A stretch of DNA of 64,000 nt from Rhodoferax sediminis (GCF_006970865.1 NZ_CP035503.1:3299001-3363000); one strand, 5' to 3'; shown: positions 43,233 to 52,116, counted from the first letter of the stretch. Notes: generated from the sequence alone by a model not told the origin. Program-made: numbers and translations.

Positions 43233-44571
43233 ATGCTCGAAGGACCGGATACGACGACGCTCGATACGCTGGCCGCAGCCGATGCGGTGCTGGTATCGCG
43301 CGATTTTGTCGAGCGGCTGCAAGGCGAGGTCAAGTTCAAGCAGGCCAGGATCGAGGCGCTGAACTTCGAGATCGCGCGCCTGAAGCGCTGGCGCTTCGGC
43401 TCGTCCAGCGAGAGCCTGGAGGCGAGCACCCAAGCCGTGCTGTTCGATCAGATCCTGGCCGATACGGCATTGGAGGACCGCGCCGCCCAAGACCAGAGCA
43501 AGCCACCGCCCGCGCAGCCGCGCACCAAAGGCCAGGCAGTACGCCAGGCGCTGCCCGCGAGCCTGCCGCGCATCGATCATCACCACGAGATCGAAGAGAC
43601 GCACTGCGCCTGCGGCCAGCCCTTCAAGCGCATCGGCCAAGAGGTCAGCGAGCAACTCGACTGCGTGCCGGCCCAGTTCTTCGTGCTGCGCCATATCCGC
43701 GGCAAATACGCCTGTGCGTGCTGCCAGACGATCCAGGCCGCGCCGATGCCCGCGCAGATCATCGACAAGGGCATCCCCGCCCCGGGCCTTCTGGCCCAGG
43801 TGGTGATCGTCAAGCACGACGACCATCTGCCGCTGTACCGGCAAGAAGAGATCTACGCGCGCTCTGGTGTGCACATCCCGCGCTCGAGCATGGCCCAGTG
43901 GGTGGGCATCTGCGGCGTGCGGCTCAAGCCGCTGGCCGACGCACTGCAAGCGTTCATCCTCAGCCACAGCGTGATCCACGCCGACGAGACGCCGGTGTCG
44001 CTGCTGGCGCCGGGGCGCGGCAAGACCAAACGCGCCTTTGTGTGGGTGTACCGCACGACCGACTTCGTGGCCCAGCGCGCGGTGCTGTACGACTTCGCTG
44101 CCACTCGCGCGGGCGAACATCCGCGGCGCGTGCTGCACGGCTTTGGCGGCACGCTGGTCACCGACGATTATTCGGGCTACCACGCGCTGCACGCCCAGGG
44201 GGGCGTCACCGCCTCGCTGTGCATGGCCCATGCCCGCAGGAAGCTGTTCGAGGCGCACGAGCTCAATGGCAGCCAGATCGCCGGCCAGGCGGTGGCGCTG
44301 ATCGCCCAACTGTACGAGGTCGAGCGCGAGGCGCGCGACCTCGAGCCCGAGGCCCGGCGGCGGCTGCGTCAGCAGCGCTCGCGGCCCGTGGCCGACGCCT
44401 TGCACGCCTGGCTCACGGCGCAGCGCCAGACGCTGGCCAATGCCGACGCGACGGCCAAGGCCATCGACTACTCGACAAGCAACTGGCGCGCGCTCACGCG
44501 CTACCTGGACGACGGCAATGTGCCTATCGACAACAACGCCGCGGAGAACGCGATTCGCCCGCTCGCAATGG
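43233..44571 (+). pseudogene. tnpC: IS66 transposase TnpC, N-terminal 5/6 (piece 1 of 3)
   Basis: MLEGPDTTTLDTLAAADAVL, leucine-zipper-like FKQARIEALNFEIARLKRWRFG, Zn-binding C-A-C/C-A-C-C segments, DDE residues Asp in VIHADETPV, Asp in LVTDDYSGYHA and Glu in IDNNAAENAIRPLA. The frame is cut after R-P-L-A-M at 44570-44571 by the serine-recombinase element. The catalytic residues precede the break, but the C-terminus is lost. It continues at 50650-50730 and 54129-54293. Confidence 0.92.
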
Positions 44572-44594
44572 CCTGTTCATAGTGCCCCACCTCG

Positions 44595-46673
44595 TTAAGT
44601 AGTTGAAAACATTGAGATTTGCTTCTCGTCGTCGGCACGACACGGGCGATCTGTTCGCCCTGCGGCATCGATAACCTTCGGATCAAGCAGGTCGCCGGCC
44701 CGAATCTGATACGGCGCGCATGGCACGACCTGTTCGGCTGGAAGCAGTCCGTCCTTGATCAGGCGCCTGATGCGGTGGTTGTTGACCCCGAGCCGCTTTG
44801 CGGCCTCCGACATGGTCAGCCAATCGCTGTCCTTGTGCGCCGAGCGATAGGCACGAATATCGTGAACCTTGCGCGTTGACGCGACGCGGAGCGCAGTCCA
44901 GGTCTTGCCCTGGCCGGTAGGCAGGCCCATGCGGTTCAGCGATGCGGCGATGTGCTCGTCGGACCACTTGCCGGCCATGCTGCGTATGACGGCCAATGCC
45001 TCGTCAGGTGTGCGGCAGCCGTGCTCGCCGCTGCGCGGCTTGATCACGCGGACTTGGGAGTGCTGCCCGCCGCGCCAGTGGATTGTGAGCACCACTTCGC
45101 GCGTTGCGTCGTCGACATCGGCAACGATGTCCTTGACGAGCGTGCGCAGCAGTTGCTGGCGCGAACGCATGGTGACGCCAGGTGCATTCCATGCGCCCTG
45201 GAGATCCTCGGCAAGGCCCCTCAGGTCTGGCGTTGGTGCGGCATCCTGCTCCTGATCGAAAGCTGCCAGGCGCTGTTCGCAGCGGCGCACACGCTCAAGT
45301 GCAGCTTCCCAGTTCTTCTCGAGCTGGGAGGCGATCAAGCGGTGGTCGGGATCGCAGGCCGCGTAGCGTCGCTCGGCGAGAGACGCCTCATAGCGCGCCT
45401 GCTGCAGATCCAATTCCACGATGCGCCACTGTTCGGCCTGAACTTCCATGTGCCTCCGTTCGGCCTGTAGTGCCGCCTCAATCGCCAACGGCTCCACGGC
45501 GCGCAGCAATTCGCGTGTGATCGCCTCATCGGGCCGCCGGCCTCCGAAGGTGAAGCATCGTGGCTGCCCCAGTTGCGTGTTGGGGCGATCGCACCGGTAC
45601 ACCGCCTGACGAATGCCGCGGCCCACATAGGCCACCGTCAGACGACGGCCGCATCGTCCACAACACAGCATCCCGGACAGCAGCGCCCGGCCGCCGCGGC
45701 CCGACTTCGCGCCGTCCACTCTACCGTAAGCGTTGATCGCCAACAGCTTCTGGTTACGCTCGAACTCGGCCCAGCCAATGTAGGCCTCGTGGTGATCCTT
45801 GATCACCACGTCCCACGTCTCCACCGGCTTGCCATGGCCATAGCTCTTGCGCAGACGCCCCTCGACGAGGGTCGTTCGCTTCTCGCTCTTGCCATAGACG
45901 TAGACGCCGGCGTAGAACGGATTCTTGAGCACCGAGATCACGTTGCGGTAGCGGATCGGTGTCCAGTCGAAGCTCACCATCTTCTTGCCGTCCGAGGGCC
46001 GTGGGAAATGAACGCCATCGGCGGCCAGCGACAGCAGCACTTGCCTGGCGCTGCCCAGCTTGCGAAAGCGCTCGAAGATCAAGTGGACGGCCTCCTGCAG
46101 GCGCACATCGGGATCGAAGCCCAGACCGACTTCGCGATGCCAGATGTAGCCCACCGGAACGCTGATGCGCAGCTCCCCGCGATGGGCCTTGGCGCGGGCT
46201 GCCTCGAACATGCGCGTCCTGAGTACACCGAGTTCAAACTCGCTGATACTGCCCTTCATCCCCAGCAGCAGGCGATCGTTGGGCCGACACGGGTCGTACA
46301 CGCCATCCAGGTCGATGACCCGGGCCTCCACCAGACCGCACAGTTCGAGCAGGTGGTGCCAGTCGCGACCGTTGCGGGCCAGCCGCGATGCGTCGAAGCA
46401 CAACACAGCGCCGACTTCGCCGGCGCACAGCCATGCGACGAGACGGTCAAAGCCCGGACGGGCGACCATGCCGCTGGCGGAGCGCCCGAGGTCGTCATCG
46501 ATGACTTCGATCTGCGAGAAGCCGCGGCGGCGCGCCTCCTGCACCAGATCGTACTGGCGGCGTTGGCTCTCCAGGTTCATCTGGACTTGCGTCTGGGTGG
46601 ATTGGCGCACGTAGACAACGGCCTTGCGCCGCAGCACGGTGGCAGGCAACAGTTCAGAGTTCGCCATCGTCAT
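44595..46673 (-). CDS. Large serine recombinase
   Basis: 692 residues. Resolvase domain (1-about 150) with nucleophile Ser in KAVVYVRQSTQTQ and conserved Arg in CFDASRLARNGRDW. Recombinase domain (about 170-290, VPVGYIWH ... NPFYAGVYVYG). Zn-ribbon LLSGMLCCGRCGRRLTVAY...YRC...C, a coiled-coil-like 400-470, and an unusual C-terminal helix-turn-helix WLTMSEAAKRLGVNNHRIRRLIKDGLLPAEQ. It cuts and joins att sites via a phosphoserine intermediate and probably moves its own element. Intact. Confidence 0.93.
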   Translation of the reverse strand: MTMANSELLPATVLRRKAVVYVRQSTQTQVQMNLESQRRQYDLVQEARRRGFSQIEVIDDDLGRSASGMVARPGFDRLVAWLCAGEVGAVLCFDASRLARNGRDWHHLLELCGLVEARVIDLDGVYDPCRPNDRLLLGMKGSISEFELGVLRTRMFEAARAKAHRGELRISVPVGYIWHREVGLGFDPDVRLQEAVHLIFERFRKLGSARQVLLSLAADGVHFPRPSDGKKMVSFDWTPIRYRNVISVLKNPFYAGVYVYGKSEKRTTLVEGRLRKSYGHGKPVETWDVVIKDHHEAYIGWAEFERNQKLLAINAYGRVDGAKSGRGGRALLSGMLCCGRCGRRLTVAYVGRGIRQAVYRCDRPNTQLGQPRCFTFGGRRPDEAITRELLRAVEPLAIEAALQAERRHMEVQAEQWRIVELDLQQARYEASLAERRYAACDPDHRLIASQLEKNWEAALERVRRCEQRLAAFDQEQDAAPTPDLRGLAEDLQGAWNAPGVTMRSRQQLLRTLVKDIVADVDDATREVVLTIHWRGGQHSQVRVIKPRSGEHGCRTPDEALAVIRSMAGKWSDEHIAASLNRMGLPTGQGKTWTALRVASTRKVHDIRAYRSAHKDSDWLTMSEAAKRLGVNNHRIRRLIKDGLLPAEQVVPCAPYQIRAGDLLDPKVIDAAGRTDRPCRADDEKQISMFSTT

Positions 46674-46863
46674 CCCCCGTGGGCCGGCCGGCGGCGGCTT
46701 GTAGAAGCAGGCTGGCCAGCTGAGCGACCACGCTGGTGCGCTCGCTCGCGGTCAGATCCTGGATTACTGCTGACTCGAACGCCATGCTCATCTGGCGTGG
46801 CGCCATTGGGCGTGGCGCGCTTGAGATCGACGACAAGAGCTTCGTGCGTGGTGGCAGGGTCAT
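46654..46863 (-). CDS. Small accessory protein of the serine-recombinase element
   Basis: 69 residues from MTLPPRTKLLSSISSAPRPM, with GAGGAG upstream. The C-terminal half MAFESAVIQDLTASERTSVVAQLASLLLQAAAG is a short amphipathic helical segment followed by an acidic tail DDDGEL. It overlaps the recombinase start by 20 bp, suggesting translational coupling. Small proteins of this shape precede recombinases in related elements; function unknown. Confidence 0.65.
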   Translation of the reverse strand: MTLPPRTKLLSSISSAPRPMAPRQMSMAFESAVIQDLTASERTSVVAQLASLLLQAAAGRPTGDDDGEL

Positions 46864-47098
46864 GTGGCTCCTCGCTGGTGGTGGTGTGAACACCGCAGCT
46901 TCGTCGAAGTCCGCGCTGGCACAGCAGCAGGTGCAACTCGCCGAGTGCCTCCAGCGACGCTCTCGGTGGCCCCAGTTCCATCGCTGCGCAGGATGCCGCG
47001 TTGAGCATCCACGCTGCAACAACGATGACGATGCCGGGCGAAGCCTCGACGTGAACCACCTCACCGGTGGCCCGCTGCTCGCTGTACTGCCGCCTCAC
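46670..47098 (-). CDS. Small DUF5372-like protein of the serine-recombinase element, start uncertain
   Basis: From the GTG at 47098 the frame gives 142 residues, but the recognisable part begins further upstream: YRWHPLYGRRVRR, then VVHVEASPGIVIVVAAWM...LEALGELHLLL, reminiscent of the DUF5372 H-P-x-x-G...W...L-L-x-L-x-x-L-L layout. No ATG/GTG/TTG lies between 47098 and the element edge near 47182. Either a non-standard start is used or the 5-prime end was cut at integration. It overlaps the next two genes; the C-terminal half may not be translated. Confidence 0.4.
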   Translation of the reverse strand: MRRQYSEQRATGEVVHVEASPGIVIVVAAWMLNAASCAAMELGPPRASLEALGELHLLLCQRGLRRSCGVHTTTSEEPHDPATTHEALVVDLKRATPNGATPDEHGVRVSSNPGSDRERAHQRGRSAGQPASTSRRRPAHGG

Positions 47099-47189
47099 CC
47101 GGCGCCCGTACAGCGGATGCCACCTGTAGAAAACTTCGACTTCTTGCGCGATATGCGCAGAATGACCCTGTGATTGCTGTGGGCCGCAA

Positions 47190-47227
47190 TTATGTCCAGT
47201 TGGCGATTATGTGGAGTCGCCGCCAGC
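47190..47227 (+). repeat. RIT 1 terminal inverted repeat, ritC side
   Basis: 38 bp, exact reverse complement of 50585-50622, starting TTATGTCCAGTTGGCGATTA. Two TATG words start 17 bp apart at its outer tip. Confidence 0.92.
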
Positions 47228-47272
47228 AGGTCGCTCGATTTGCTGCATCCTGCCCCTGGCAACTGCGCATAA

Positions 47273-48283
47273 TCAAAGAGCCTGCAGGAACTTCAACAAT
47301 GCGTCCGTCGGACGGTAGCGCGTGCGCCGAGTTCCTGGGGGTGCGATCGCGGCCAGGGCTCGTTCCTTCATGGCGAGATCAGCTTCGACGTAGCCGTGGG
47401 TCGTTACCGGACTCTCGTGCCCGAGCCACAAAGCAATAACCGTGAGGTCGACACCGGCCTGTAGCAGATGCATGGCGGTCGTGTGGCGCAGCGTATGTGG
47501 GGAGATGGTCCGTCCGTCAAGCGAAGGACACTGCGGCGTCACCGTGCTCACGGCCCGCGCGATCCTCTCGGCGACGTTCGATCGGGTCATCGGCTTTCCC
47601 CAGCGGTTGGGCAGCAGGGACTGGTTCTTCTGCAGGCCAGCGGCGTCGATCCAGCGACGGATCTCCACGACGGTTTCTCTCCAGAGCGGAACAGTGCGCT
47701 GCTTGCGCCCCTTGCCGTGCAAACGCACCGACGACGTGCCGTCGAGTTCCAGATCGTGGACACAGATGCCTATCAGTTCAGACACCCGGGCACCGGTGTT
47801 GTAGAGCAGCTTGAGCAGCACCCGATCCCGGCGGCCGCACCAGGTTGTGGCGTCGGGAGCAGCCAGGAGCGCCCGCACCTCGTCCCGCGAGAGGAACCCG
47901 AGCAGGGGCTTGTCGAAGCGTTTCATCGGAATGGCCAGGATCTGCTGGACGTGCAGCAGTGCCGCAGGGCATTGCACCGCGATGTACCGGGCGAAGGCCC
48001 TTACTGCGGCAAGCCGCGCATTGCGGCTACGCACAGCGTTATGGCGCTCGGCTTCGAGATGCGCCAGGAAGCCGAGAATCAGCTCTGAATCGAAGTCCCC
48101 CAGGGTCAGCTTGGCGGGCGGCTTGCCGAGCCTGCGCTCGGCATACTCCAGCAACAGCCGGAAGGCGTCACGGTACGCAGCTACGGTCCTGGGGCTGACG
48201 GCCTGCTGCTGAAGCAGGCGCTCGGCGAAGAAGCGCTGGAGCAAGGCGGCGAACTCGGCCGGATCGGCAAGTAGCGGGTTCAT
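47273..48283 (-). CDS. ritC: RIT tyrosine recombinase, third gene (element 1)
   Basis: 336 residues. N-terminal SAM-like core-binding domain (FAALLQRFFAERLLQQQAVSPRTVAAYRDAFRLLLEYAE) and C-terminal catalytic domain with Arg in NTGARVSELIGI, H-x-L-R in SPHTLRHTTAMHLLQAG, His in WLGHESPVTTHGY and the Tyr in the same segment. Its ATG overlaps the ritB stop (48280-48283). Confidence 0.9.
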   Translation of the reverse strand: MNPLLADPAEFAALLQRFFAERLLQQQAVSPRTVAAYRDAFRLLLEYAERRLGKPPAKLTLGDFDSELILGFLAHLEAERHNAVRSRNARLAAVRAFARYIAVQCPAALLHVQQILAIPMKRFDKPLLGFLSRDEVRALLAAPDATTWCGRRDRVLLKLLYNTGARVSELIGICVHDLELDGTSSVRLHGKGRKQRTVPLWRETVVEIRRWIDAAGLQKNQSLLPNRWGKPMTRSNVAERIARAVSTVTPQCPSLDGRTISPHTLRHTTAMHLLQAGVDLTVIALWLGHESPVTTHGYVEADLAMKERALAAIAPPGTRRTRYRPTDALLKFLQAL

Positions 48284-49224
48284 GTTGGCGCTCCCTGAGC
48301 GTAACGATGGAAGCGCTCGGCGGCGACGGCCATCAGTTCCGGAATGCCGGTGAGGTACCAGTAGGTATCGACCACCTTGGCATGGCCCACGTAGATCGAC
48401 AGCGCCGGCAGACCATGCTCGATGTCCCCACCCTGCTCATACAGGCGCAGGGCACTGCTGACGATGAAGGTGTGGCGCAGGTCATGAAGCCGGTGATGGG
48501 CATGGTCCCCGCGCACCTGCCAACCGAGCTGGTCGCAGAGCAAGTGCAGCGCGTAGAGCATGCTTCGCTGATCAACGGGCCGGCCGTCGTCGCGCAGGAA
48601 GAAGCGATCGCAGCACGGGCCGGAGACGAGCCGGTCCCGTAGCTGCGCATACGCCTGCAGGTACGGTGGGACGCTCGCGTGCAGGGGAACGAAACGATGC
48701 TGGTGACACTTGGCGTCCCGGATATCGAGCACTCCCGCCTGGAGATCCACGTCGGCTCGTGTCAGTTTGAGCGCTTCGGAGATGCGCAGTCCGGCTGTCG
48801 CCAGCAGTCCCAGGAGGGTCCGGCAGGTGGCCGGGCGCAAGCTTCCGGGAGGCCCCAGGCGGTCGGTCGCTTCCAGCAGGGTTCGCAGTTCCTCGTCGGT
48901 GTAGATATGCGGTACGAGGCGTCGGTGGGCCGGGCCGAAGAGGTTGCGCGGGGGCACGATCGTGTCCGGATCGGTGCGCAGGCAGAATGCGGCAAAGCCG
49001 CGGAGCACCTCGATGCGGCGCGCCCAACTGATCGGACGAGGATGGCGTGAGGCGCGTGCCCAGTCTGCTGCGAGTTCCAGCGTGATCCGTTCGGACCCAC
49101 GTTGGTCAGCAAAGCGGGCAAACGATTCGAGCTGCCCTCCCTCGATGGTGAGCTGGAAGCCGAAGCTGCGCCGATAGGCGAGATACGCTTCAACCCGAGC
49201 CGCCCAGGTCGTGGCGGTGTTCAT
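48280..49224 (-). CDS. ritB: RIT tyrosine recombinase, second gene (element 1)
   Basis: 314 residues from MNTATTWAARVEAYLAYRRSFGFQL; the ATG within ATGA at the ritA stop is preferred to the ATG 18 bp upstream. Catalytic Arg in TAGLRISEALKL, H-D-L-R in HRLHDLRHTFIV and the variant GHAKVVDTYWYL at the nucleophile, with the double aromatic Y-W-Y typical of second-gene recombinases (also in element 2, DTYWYLS). Confidence 0.9.
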   Translation of the reverse strand: MNTATTWAARVEAYLAYRRSFGFQLTIEGGQLESFARFADQRGSERITLELAADWARASRHPRPISWARRIEVLRGFAAFCLRTDPDTIVPPRNLFGPAHRRLVPHIYTDEELRTLLEATDRLGPPGSLRPATCRTLLGLLATAGLRISEALKLTRADVDLQAGVLDIRDAKCHQHRFVPLHASVPPYLQAYAQLRDRLVSGPCCDRFFLRDDGRPVDQRSMLYALHLLCDQLGWQVRGDHAHHRLHDLRHTFIVSSALRLYEQGGDIEHGLPALSIYVGHAKVVDTYWYLTGIPELMAVAAERFHRYAQGAPT

Positions 49225-50471
49225 GATTCGCTCCCCGGCCAAGGCAGGGCAACGGCCCGCAGGCGCTCCAGGTCGACGCGGGCGTAAACCCGGGCCGTGT
49301 TCAGATCGCGGTGGCGAAGCAAATCGGCGATCTCCTTGATCGATGCGCCTGTCTTCTGCAGCCGGGTGGCCATTGAACGTCGAAGCACATGGGTGTTGCA
49401 GAACCGATCCGCCATACCGCAGCGGACAAACGCGCGATTCATCGCGTTGCGAATGGCCGCCACGCTGAGGGGGACGCCAAAGGGCGCACGGTGGCGGACG
49501 AACAGGGCGCGGCTATCCGTCTGCGCACGCCCTTCCCGCAGGTAACGGCCAAGCGCTTCGCCGGTTTGCACCGGCAAAGGCAGATGCTGCACGCGCTGGC
49601 TCTTGGTGCGGTGGAGCATCACGACCCCGTTTCGCCAATCCACGCAATCCAACGTCAGGTGAGCGGCTTCGTCCCCTCGCAGGCCGAGATCGAGCAGGCA
49701 GCGGGCGATGGCATAGTCGCGCAGTCCGACCGGATCGGTGAGATCGAAGGCTTGCAGGAAGTGCTCGAGCTGAACGTCCGAGAGCACCTTCGGAGGGTGC
49801 CGTCGCCGCCAGTTCGCGATCGCCGGCAGCGTCGCGGACAGAATCCGGGTGTCGTCGCCCAGCATGGCGCGAAAGCGTAAATAGCTGCGCAAGCTCGTGC
49901 AGACCACCTTGCGCGAGGCGGGCTTCCAGTGGGCGGACAAGCCGTTCAGGAAGGCATCGATGTCCCTGGCGGCCAGCAGTCGGATCTCGGGGGCGTCACT
50001 GCCGAAGCGGCCGACAAGGAAAGCCTCTACATGCCGGACCCGATAGGTGCAGGTCGGCGGCGCCAGGCCACAGGTGTGGCGCAGATGATCGCCGAAGCGC
50101 TTGAGCTCGGCGGCAAGCGGGGTCGTCGTGGTGACCCCATCGTCCCCCTCGGGCAGCAAGGCCTGCAGATGGTGAAGAGCCGCCCGCATCTCCTTCACCT
50201 CGGATCGGCACGGTGCAGGGCAGGTGCAAGCGGGCAGGTGATGCCGTAGGAAGCGCTCGATGAGTGCCAGGTCGATGCTCTCGGCAGTCAGCCCTTCTCC
50301 CCTCATCCAGTAGCTGAAATGCGCGAGGCAGCGCAGATAAGCCCCGAGGGTGCTGTCTGCATAGCGCCGGGTCTGCAAGGACTCGACATACGAAGCGATG
50401 AGTTCTCTCAGTGGGCCGTCAGTCAGCCAGTCTCGACGGGCAAGGCGTGCCAGGCACAGCTCGGTTGGCAT
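49221..50471 (-). CDS. ritA: RIT tyrosine recombinase, first gene (element 1)
   Basis: 416 residues. AGGAGAATTCC precedes the ATG. The N-terminal domain contains a Cys-rich ACTCPAPC. Catalytic Arg in LGLRGDEAAHLTL, H-V-L-R-R in NTHVLRRSMATRL, His/Tyr in LLRHRDLNTARVYARVD. First gene of the trio and probably the one that sets expression. It faces ritA of element 2 head to head. Confidence 0.9.
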   Translation of the reverse strand: MPTELCLARLARRDWLTDGPLRELIASYVESLQTRRYADSTLGAYLRCLAHFSYWMRGEGLTAESIDLALIERFLRHHLPACTCPAPCRSEVKEMRAALHHLQALLPEGDDGVTTTTPLAAELKRFGDHLRHTCGLAPPTCTYRVRHVEAFLVGRFGSDAPEIRLLAARDIDAFLNGLSAHWKPASRKVVCTSLRSYLRFRAMLGDDTRILSATLPAIANWRRRHPPKVLSDVQLEHFLQAFDLTDPVGLRDYAIARCLLDLGLRGDEAAHLTLDCVDWRNGVVMLHRTKSQRVQHLPLPVQTGEALGRYLREGRAQTDSRALFVRHRAPFGVPLSVAAIRNAMNRAFVRCGMADRFCNTHVLRRSMATRLQKTGASIKEIADLLRHRDLNTARVYARVDLERLRAVALPWPGSES

Positions 50472-50584
50472 GGAATTCTCCTGTGGTTAGGTTGGGGAAC
50501 CATAGGAGACCACCGATTGTTATGAATAGTAGGAACAGGCCATGATCGAGCCGCAAGCCCGTCGGGGCTTCAGCTTCTCGCACC

Positions 50585-50622
50585 GCTGGCGGCGACTCCA
50601 CATAATCGCCAACTGGACATAA
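50585..50622 (-). repeat. RIT 1 terminal inverted repeat, ritA side
   Basis: 38 bp, exact reverse complement of 47190-47227. Confidence 0.92.
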
Positions 50623-50626
50623 CTGC

Positions 50627-50650
50627 GCTTATGGCCAATTGGCCATAAGC
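50627..50650. repeat. 24-bp perfect palindrome at the ritA end of RIT 1
   Basis: Half-site GCTTATGGCCAA followed by its reverse complement TTGGCCATAAGC, 4 nt outside the inverted repeat and at the tnpC junction. RIT 2 has an analogous palindrome of different sequence at its ritA end. Confidence 0.9.
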
Positions 50651-50730
50651 GTCGGAATTGGCTGTTCGTCGGATCGCAGCAGGCCGGCGAGCGCGCCGCC
50701 GTGGTCATGAGCCTGATCGAGTCGGCCCAA
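50650..50730 (+). pseudogene. tnpC: TnpC piece 2 of 3, stranded between the two RIT elements
   Basis: Reads RRNWLFVGSQQAGERAAVVMSLIESA, the conserved stretch that follows E-N-A-I-R-P-L-A-M-G in IS66 transposases. It is bounded by RIT 1 on the left and RIT 2 on the right. Confidence 0.9.
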
Positions 50731-50750
50731 TGCCGCGCGCGGCATTGGGC
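50725..50750. repeat. 26-bp perfect palindrome at the ritA end of RIT 2
   Basis: Half-site GCCCAATGCCGCG followed by its reverse complement, 1 nt outside the 85-bp inverted repeat. Its outermost bases overlap the tnpC sequence GAGTCGGCC. Confidence 0.9.
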
Positions 50751-50751
50751 A

Positions 50752-50836
50752 GATTATGCCGACCGCTGAACTATGCCGAGCGGGCTCGCTTCTCCCCGGA
50801 TTTGTCGTAGTCGGCGCGTGACCGGTTCGGCATAGT
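50752..50836 (+). repeat. RIT 2 terminal inverted repeat, ritA side, 85 bp
   Basis: Exact reverse complement of 54046-54130 over 85 bp (checked base by base). Outer tip GATTATGCCGACCGCTGAAC; TATG words start 17 bp apart. Confidence 0.95.
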
Positions 50837-50871
50837 TCATCCTGCCTCCGTCCTCAACAACGGAGACTTCG

Positions 50872-52116
50872 ATGACGAATACGGCAGAGTATTTGAGCGG
50901 GAGCCGGCTGTTCCGGCGCCTGAGAAGCGGTACCCACGGGCATCTTGTGGAGTTGTACGCAGCGCGTCTTGTCGAGGTTGGGCTCAGTAGACACGGCACT
51001 TGGCGCTCCCTCAACGTGGTCGGCAATCTCTTGGCCTGGATGACAAGCCACCGGACCAAGCTAAGCAGCCTTGATGAACGCATGGTGGAGCGCTACCTGC
51101 GACACCAAGGAGCAAAGCAGACCATCCATCTCGACGACCGGGCCGCGCTGAAGCGGTGGCTGCTGACACTACGTACCCTCGGCACAATTGCGCCGGTGCC
51201 GGTCCCGAGGAACACGCCGCTACAGCAGATCTTCGCGGAGTTTGGCGACTATCTGCGAAGCGAGCGCGGTCTGACAGCAAAGACTATCGCGCACCATCAG
51301 CCTGCGATCCGACGGTTCCTGTTCGAAGTCTGCCCCGCTGGCGCCAGCGATCTCGGCAAGATCAAGCAGGATGAGGTGATTCGCTATGTCGAGTGCCATG
51401 CCCAGGATTGGAGCCCGAAGTCCGCCAAGTTGATGTGCTGGTCGCTGCGCGCGTTTCTCCGATACCTTCATCACACGGGATTGAACCCGCACGCATTGGC
51501 CGGCTGCGTGCCCTCGATCAGGCAATGGAACCTCGTGGGCCTCCCGACCCATCTCTCCGCGGCACAGGTTCAGAAGGCCCTGGATGGTTGCGACCGGGCA
51601 TCGGCGGTGGGACGACGTGACTTCGCCATTTTGATGATGCTTTCCAAGATCGGCCTGCGGGCCGATGAGGTGGCCACACTCACTTTGGATGACATCGACT
51701 GGAGAGCTGGTGACATGCTTGTTCGTGCCAAGGGCCGACAGCGCGCCAGGATGCCGATCGCATCAGACGTCGGCGCAGCGATCGTTGCCTACCTACAGGA
51801 AGGCCGACCCAAGTCCTCCTGTCGTCAGCTATTTCTCCGCAGCCTTGCGCCCCACACCGGATTTGCGTCCGCAAGCGCAATCACGATGATCGCCAAGACC
51901 GCGCTCGAGCGCGCCGGCATCCAGGGCTACGCGCACCAGGGTGCCCATATTTTCCGGCACAGCCTGGCCACCGAGCTCTTGCGCAGTGGCGCAACCTTGA
52001 CGGAGATCGGCCATCTGCTGGGCCACAAGAGCCACGACACCACGCGGATCTACGCAAAGGTTGATATCGAGGCACTTCGCACATTGAGCCCACCCTGGCC
52101 GGGAGGTGCGCAATGA
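50872..52116 (+). CDS. ritA: RIT tyrosine recombinase, first gene (element 2)
   Basis: 414 residues with GGAG before the ATG. Core-binding domain about 20-200, then catalytic Arg in KIGLRADEVATLTLDDI, H-x-F-R in GAHIFRHSLATELL, and LLGHKSHDTTRIYAKVD containing His and the Tyr nucleophile. All active-site residues are present. Overlaps ritB by ATGA at 52113. Confidence 0.92.
   Translation: MTNTAEYLSGSRLFRRLRSGTHGHLVELYAARLVEVGLSRHGTWRSLNVVGNLLAWMTSHRTKLSSLDERMVERYLRHQGAKQTIHLDDRAALKRWLLTLRTLGTIAPVPVPRNTPLQQIFAEFGDYLRSERGLTAKTIAHHQPAIRRFLFEVCPAGASDLGKIKQDEVIRYVECHAQDWSPKSAKLMCWSLRAFLRYLHHTGLNPHALAGCVPSIRQWNLVGLPTHLSAAQVQKALDGCDRASAVGRRDFAILMMLSKIGLRADEVATLTLDDIDWRAGDMLVRAKGRQRARMPIASDVGAAIVAYLQEGRPKSSCRQLFLRSLAPHTGFASASAITMIAKTALERAGIQGYAHQGAHIFRHSLATELLRSGATLTEIGHLLGHKSHDTTRIYAKVDIEALRTLSPPWPGGAQ

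Larger units (their letters stand above)
44572..47182 (-). mobile_element. Large-serine-recombinase element inserted in tnpC
   Basis: Junctions: tnpC reads ...GCAATGG up to 44571 and resumes at GGGCCG (47181-47186). The interrupted codons rejoin as R-P-L-A-M-G-R. The TGG trinucleotide (44569-44571, 47180-47182) present at both ends fits the short crossover core of serine recombinases. Content: one recombinase and two small overlapping upstream genes. No terminal inverted repeats seen, as expected for this mechanism. Confidence 0.75.
47187..50650 (-). mobile_element. Recombinase-in-trio (RIT) element 1
   Basis: Three tyrosine-recombinase genes in a minus-strand operon, each overlapping the next by ATGA, bounded by 38-bp perfect inverted repeats (47190-47227, 50585-50622). 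A 24-bp perfect palindrome (50627-50650) lies outside the ritA-side repeat. tnpC reads ...GGGCCG before it and CGTCGGAATTGG after it, rejoining as M-G-R-R-N-W with at most a CG duplication. RIT elements are a described class; insertion into IS66 tnpC beside a serine element is the notable part. Confidence 0.88.

Noticed and set aside
42759..44405. 548-codon minus-strand frame opposite tnpB/tnpC
   Set aside because: Shadow of the IS66 genes; no domain features.
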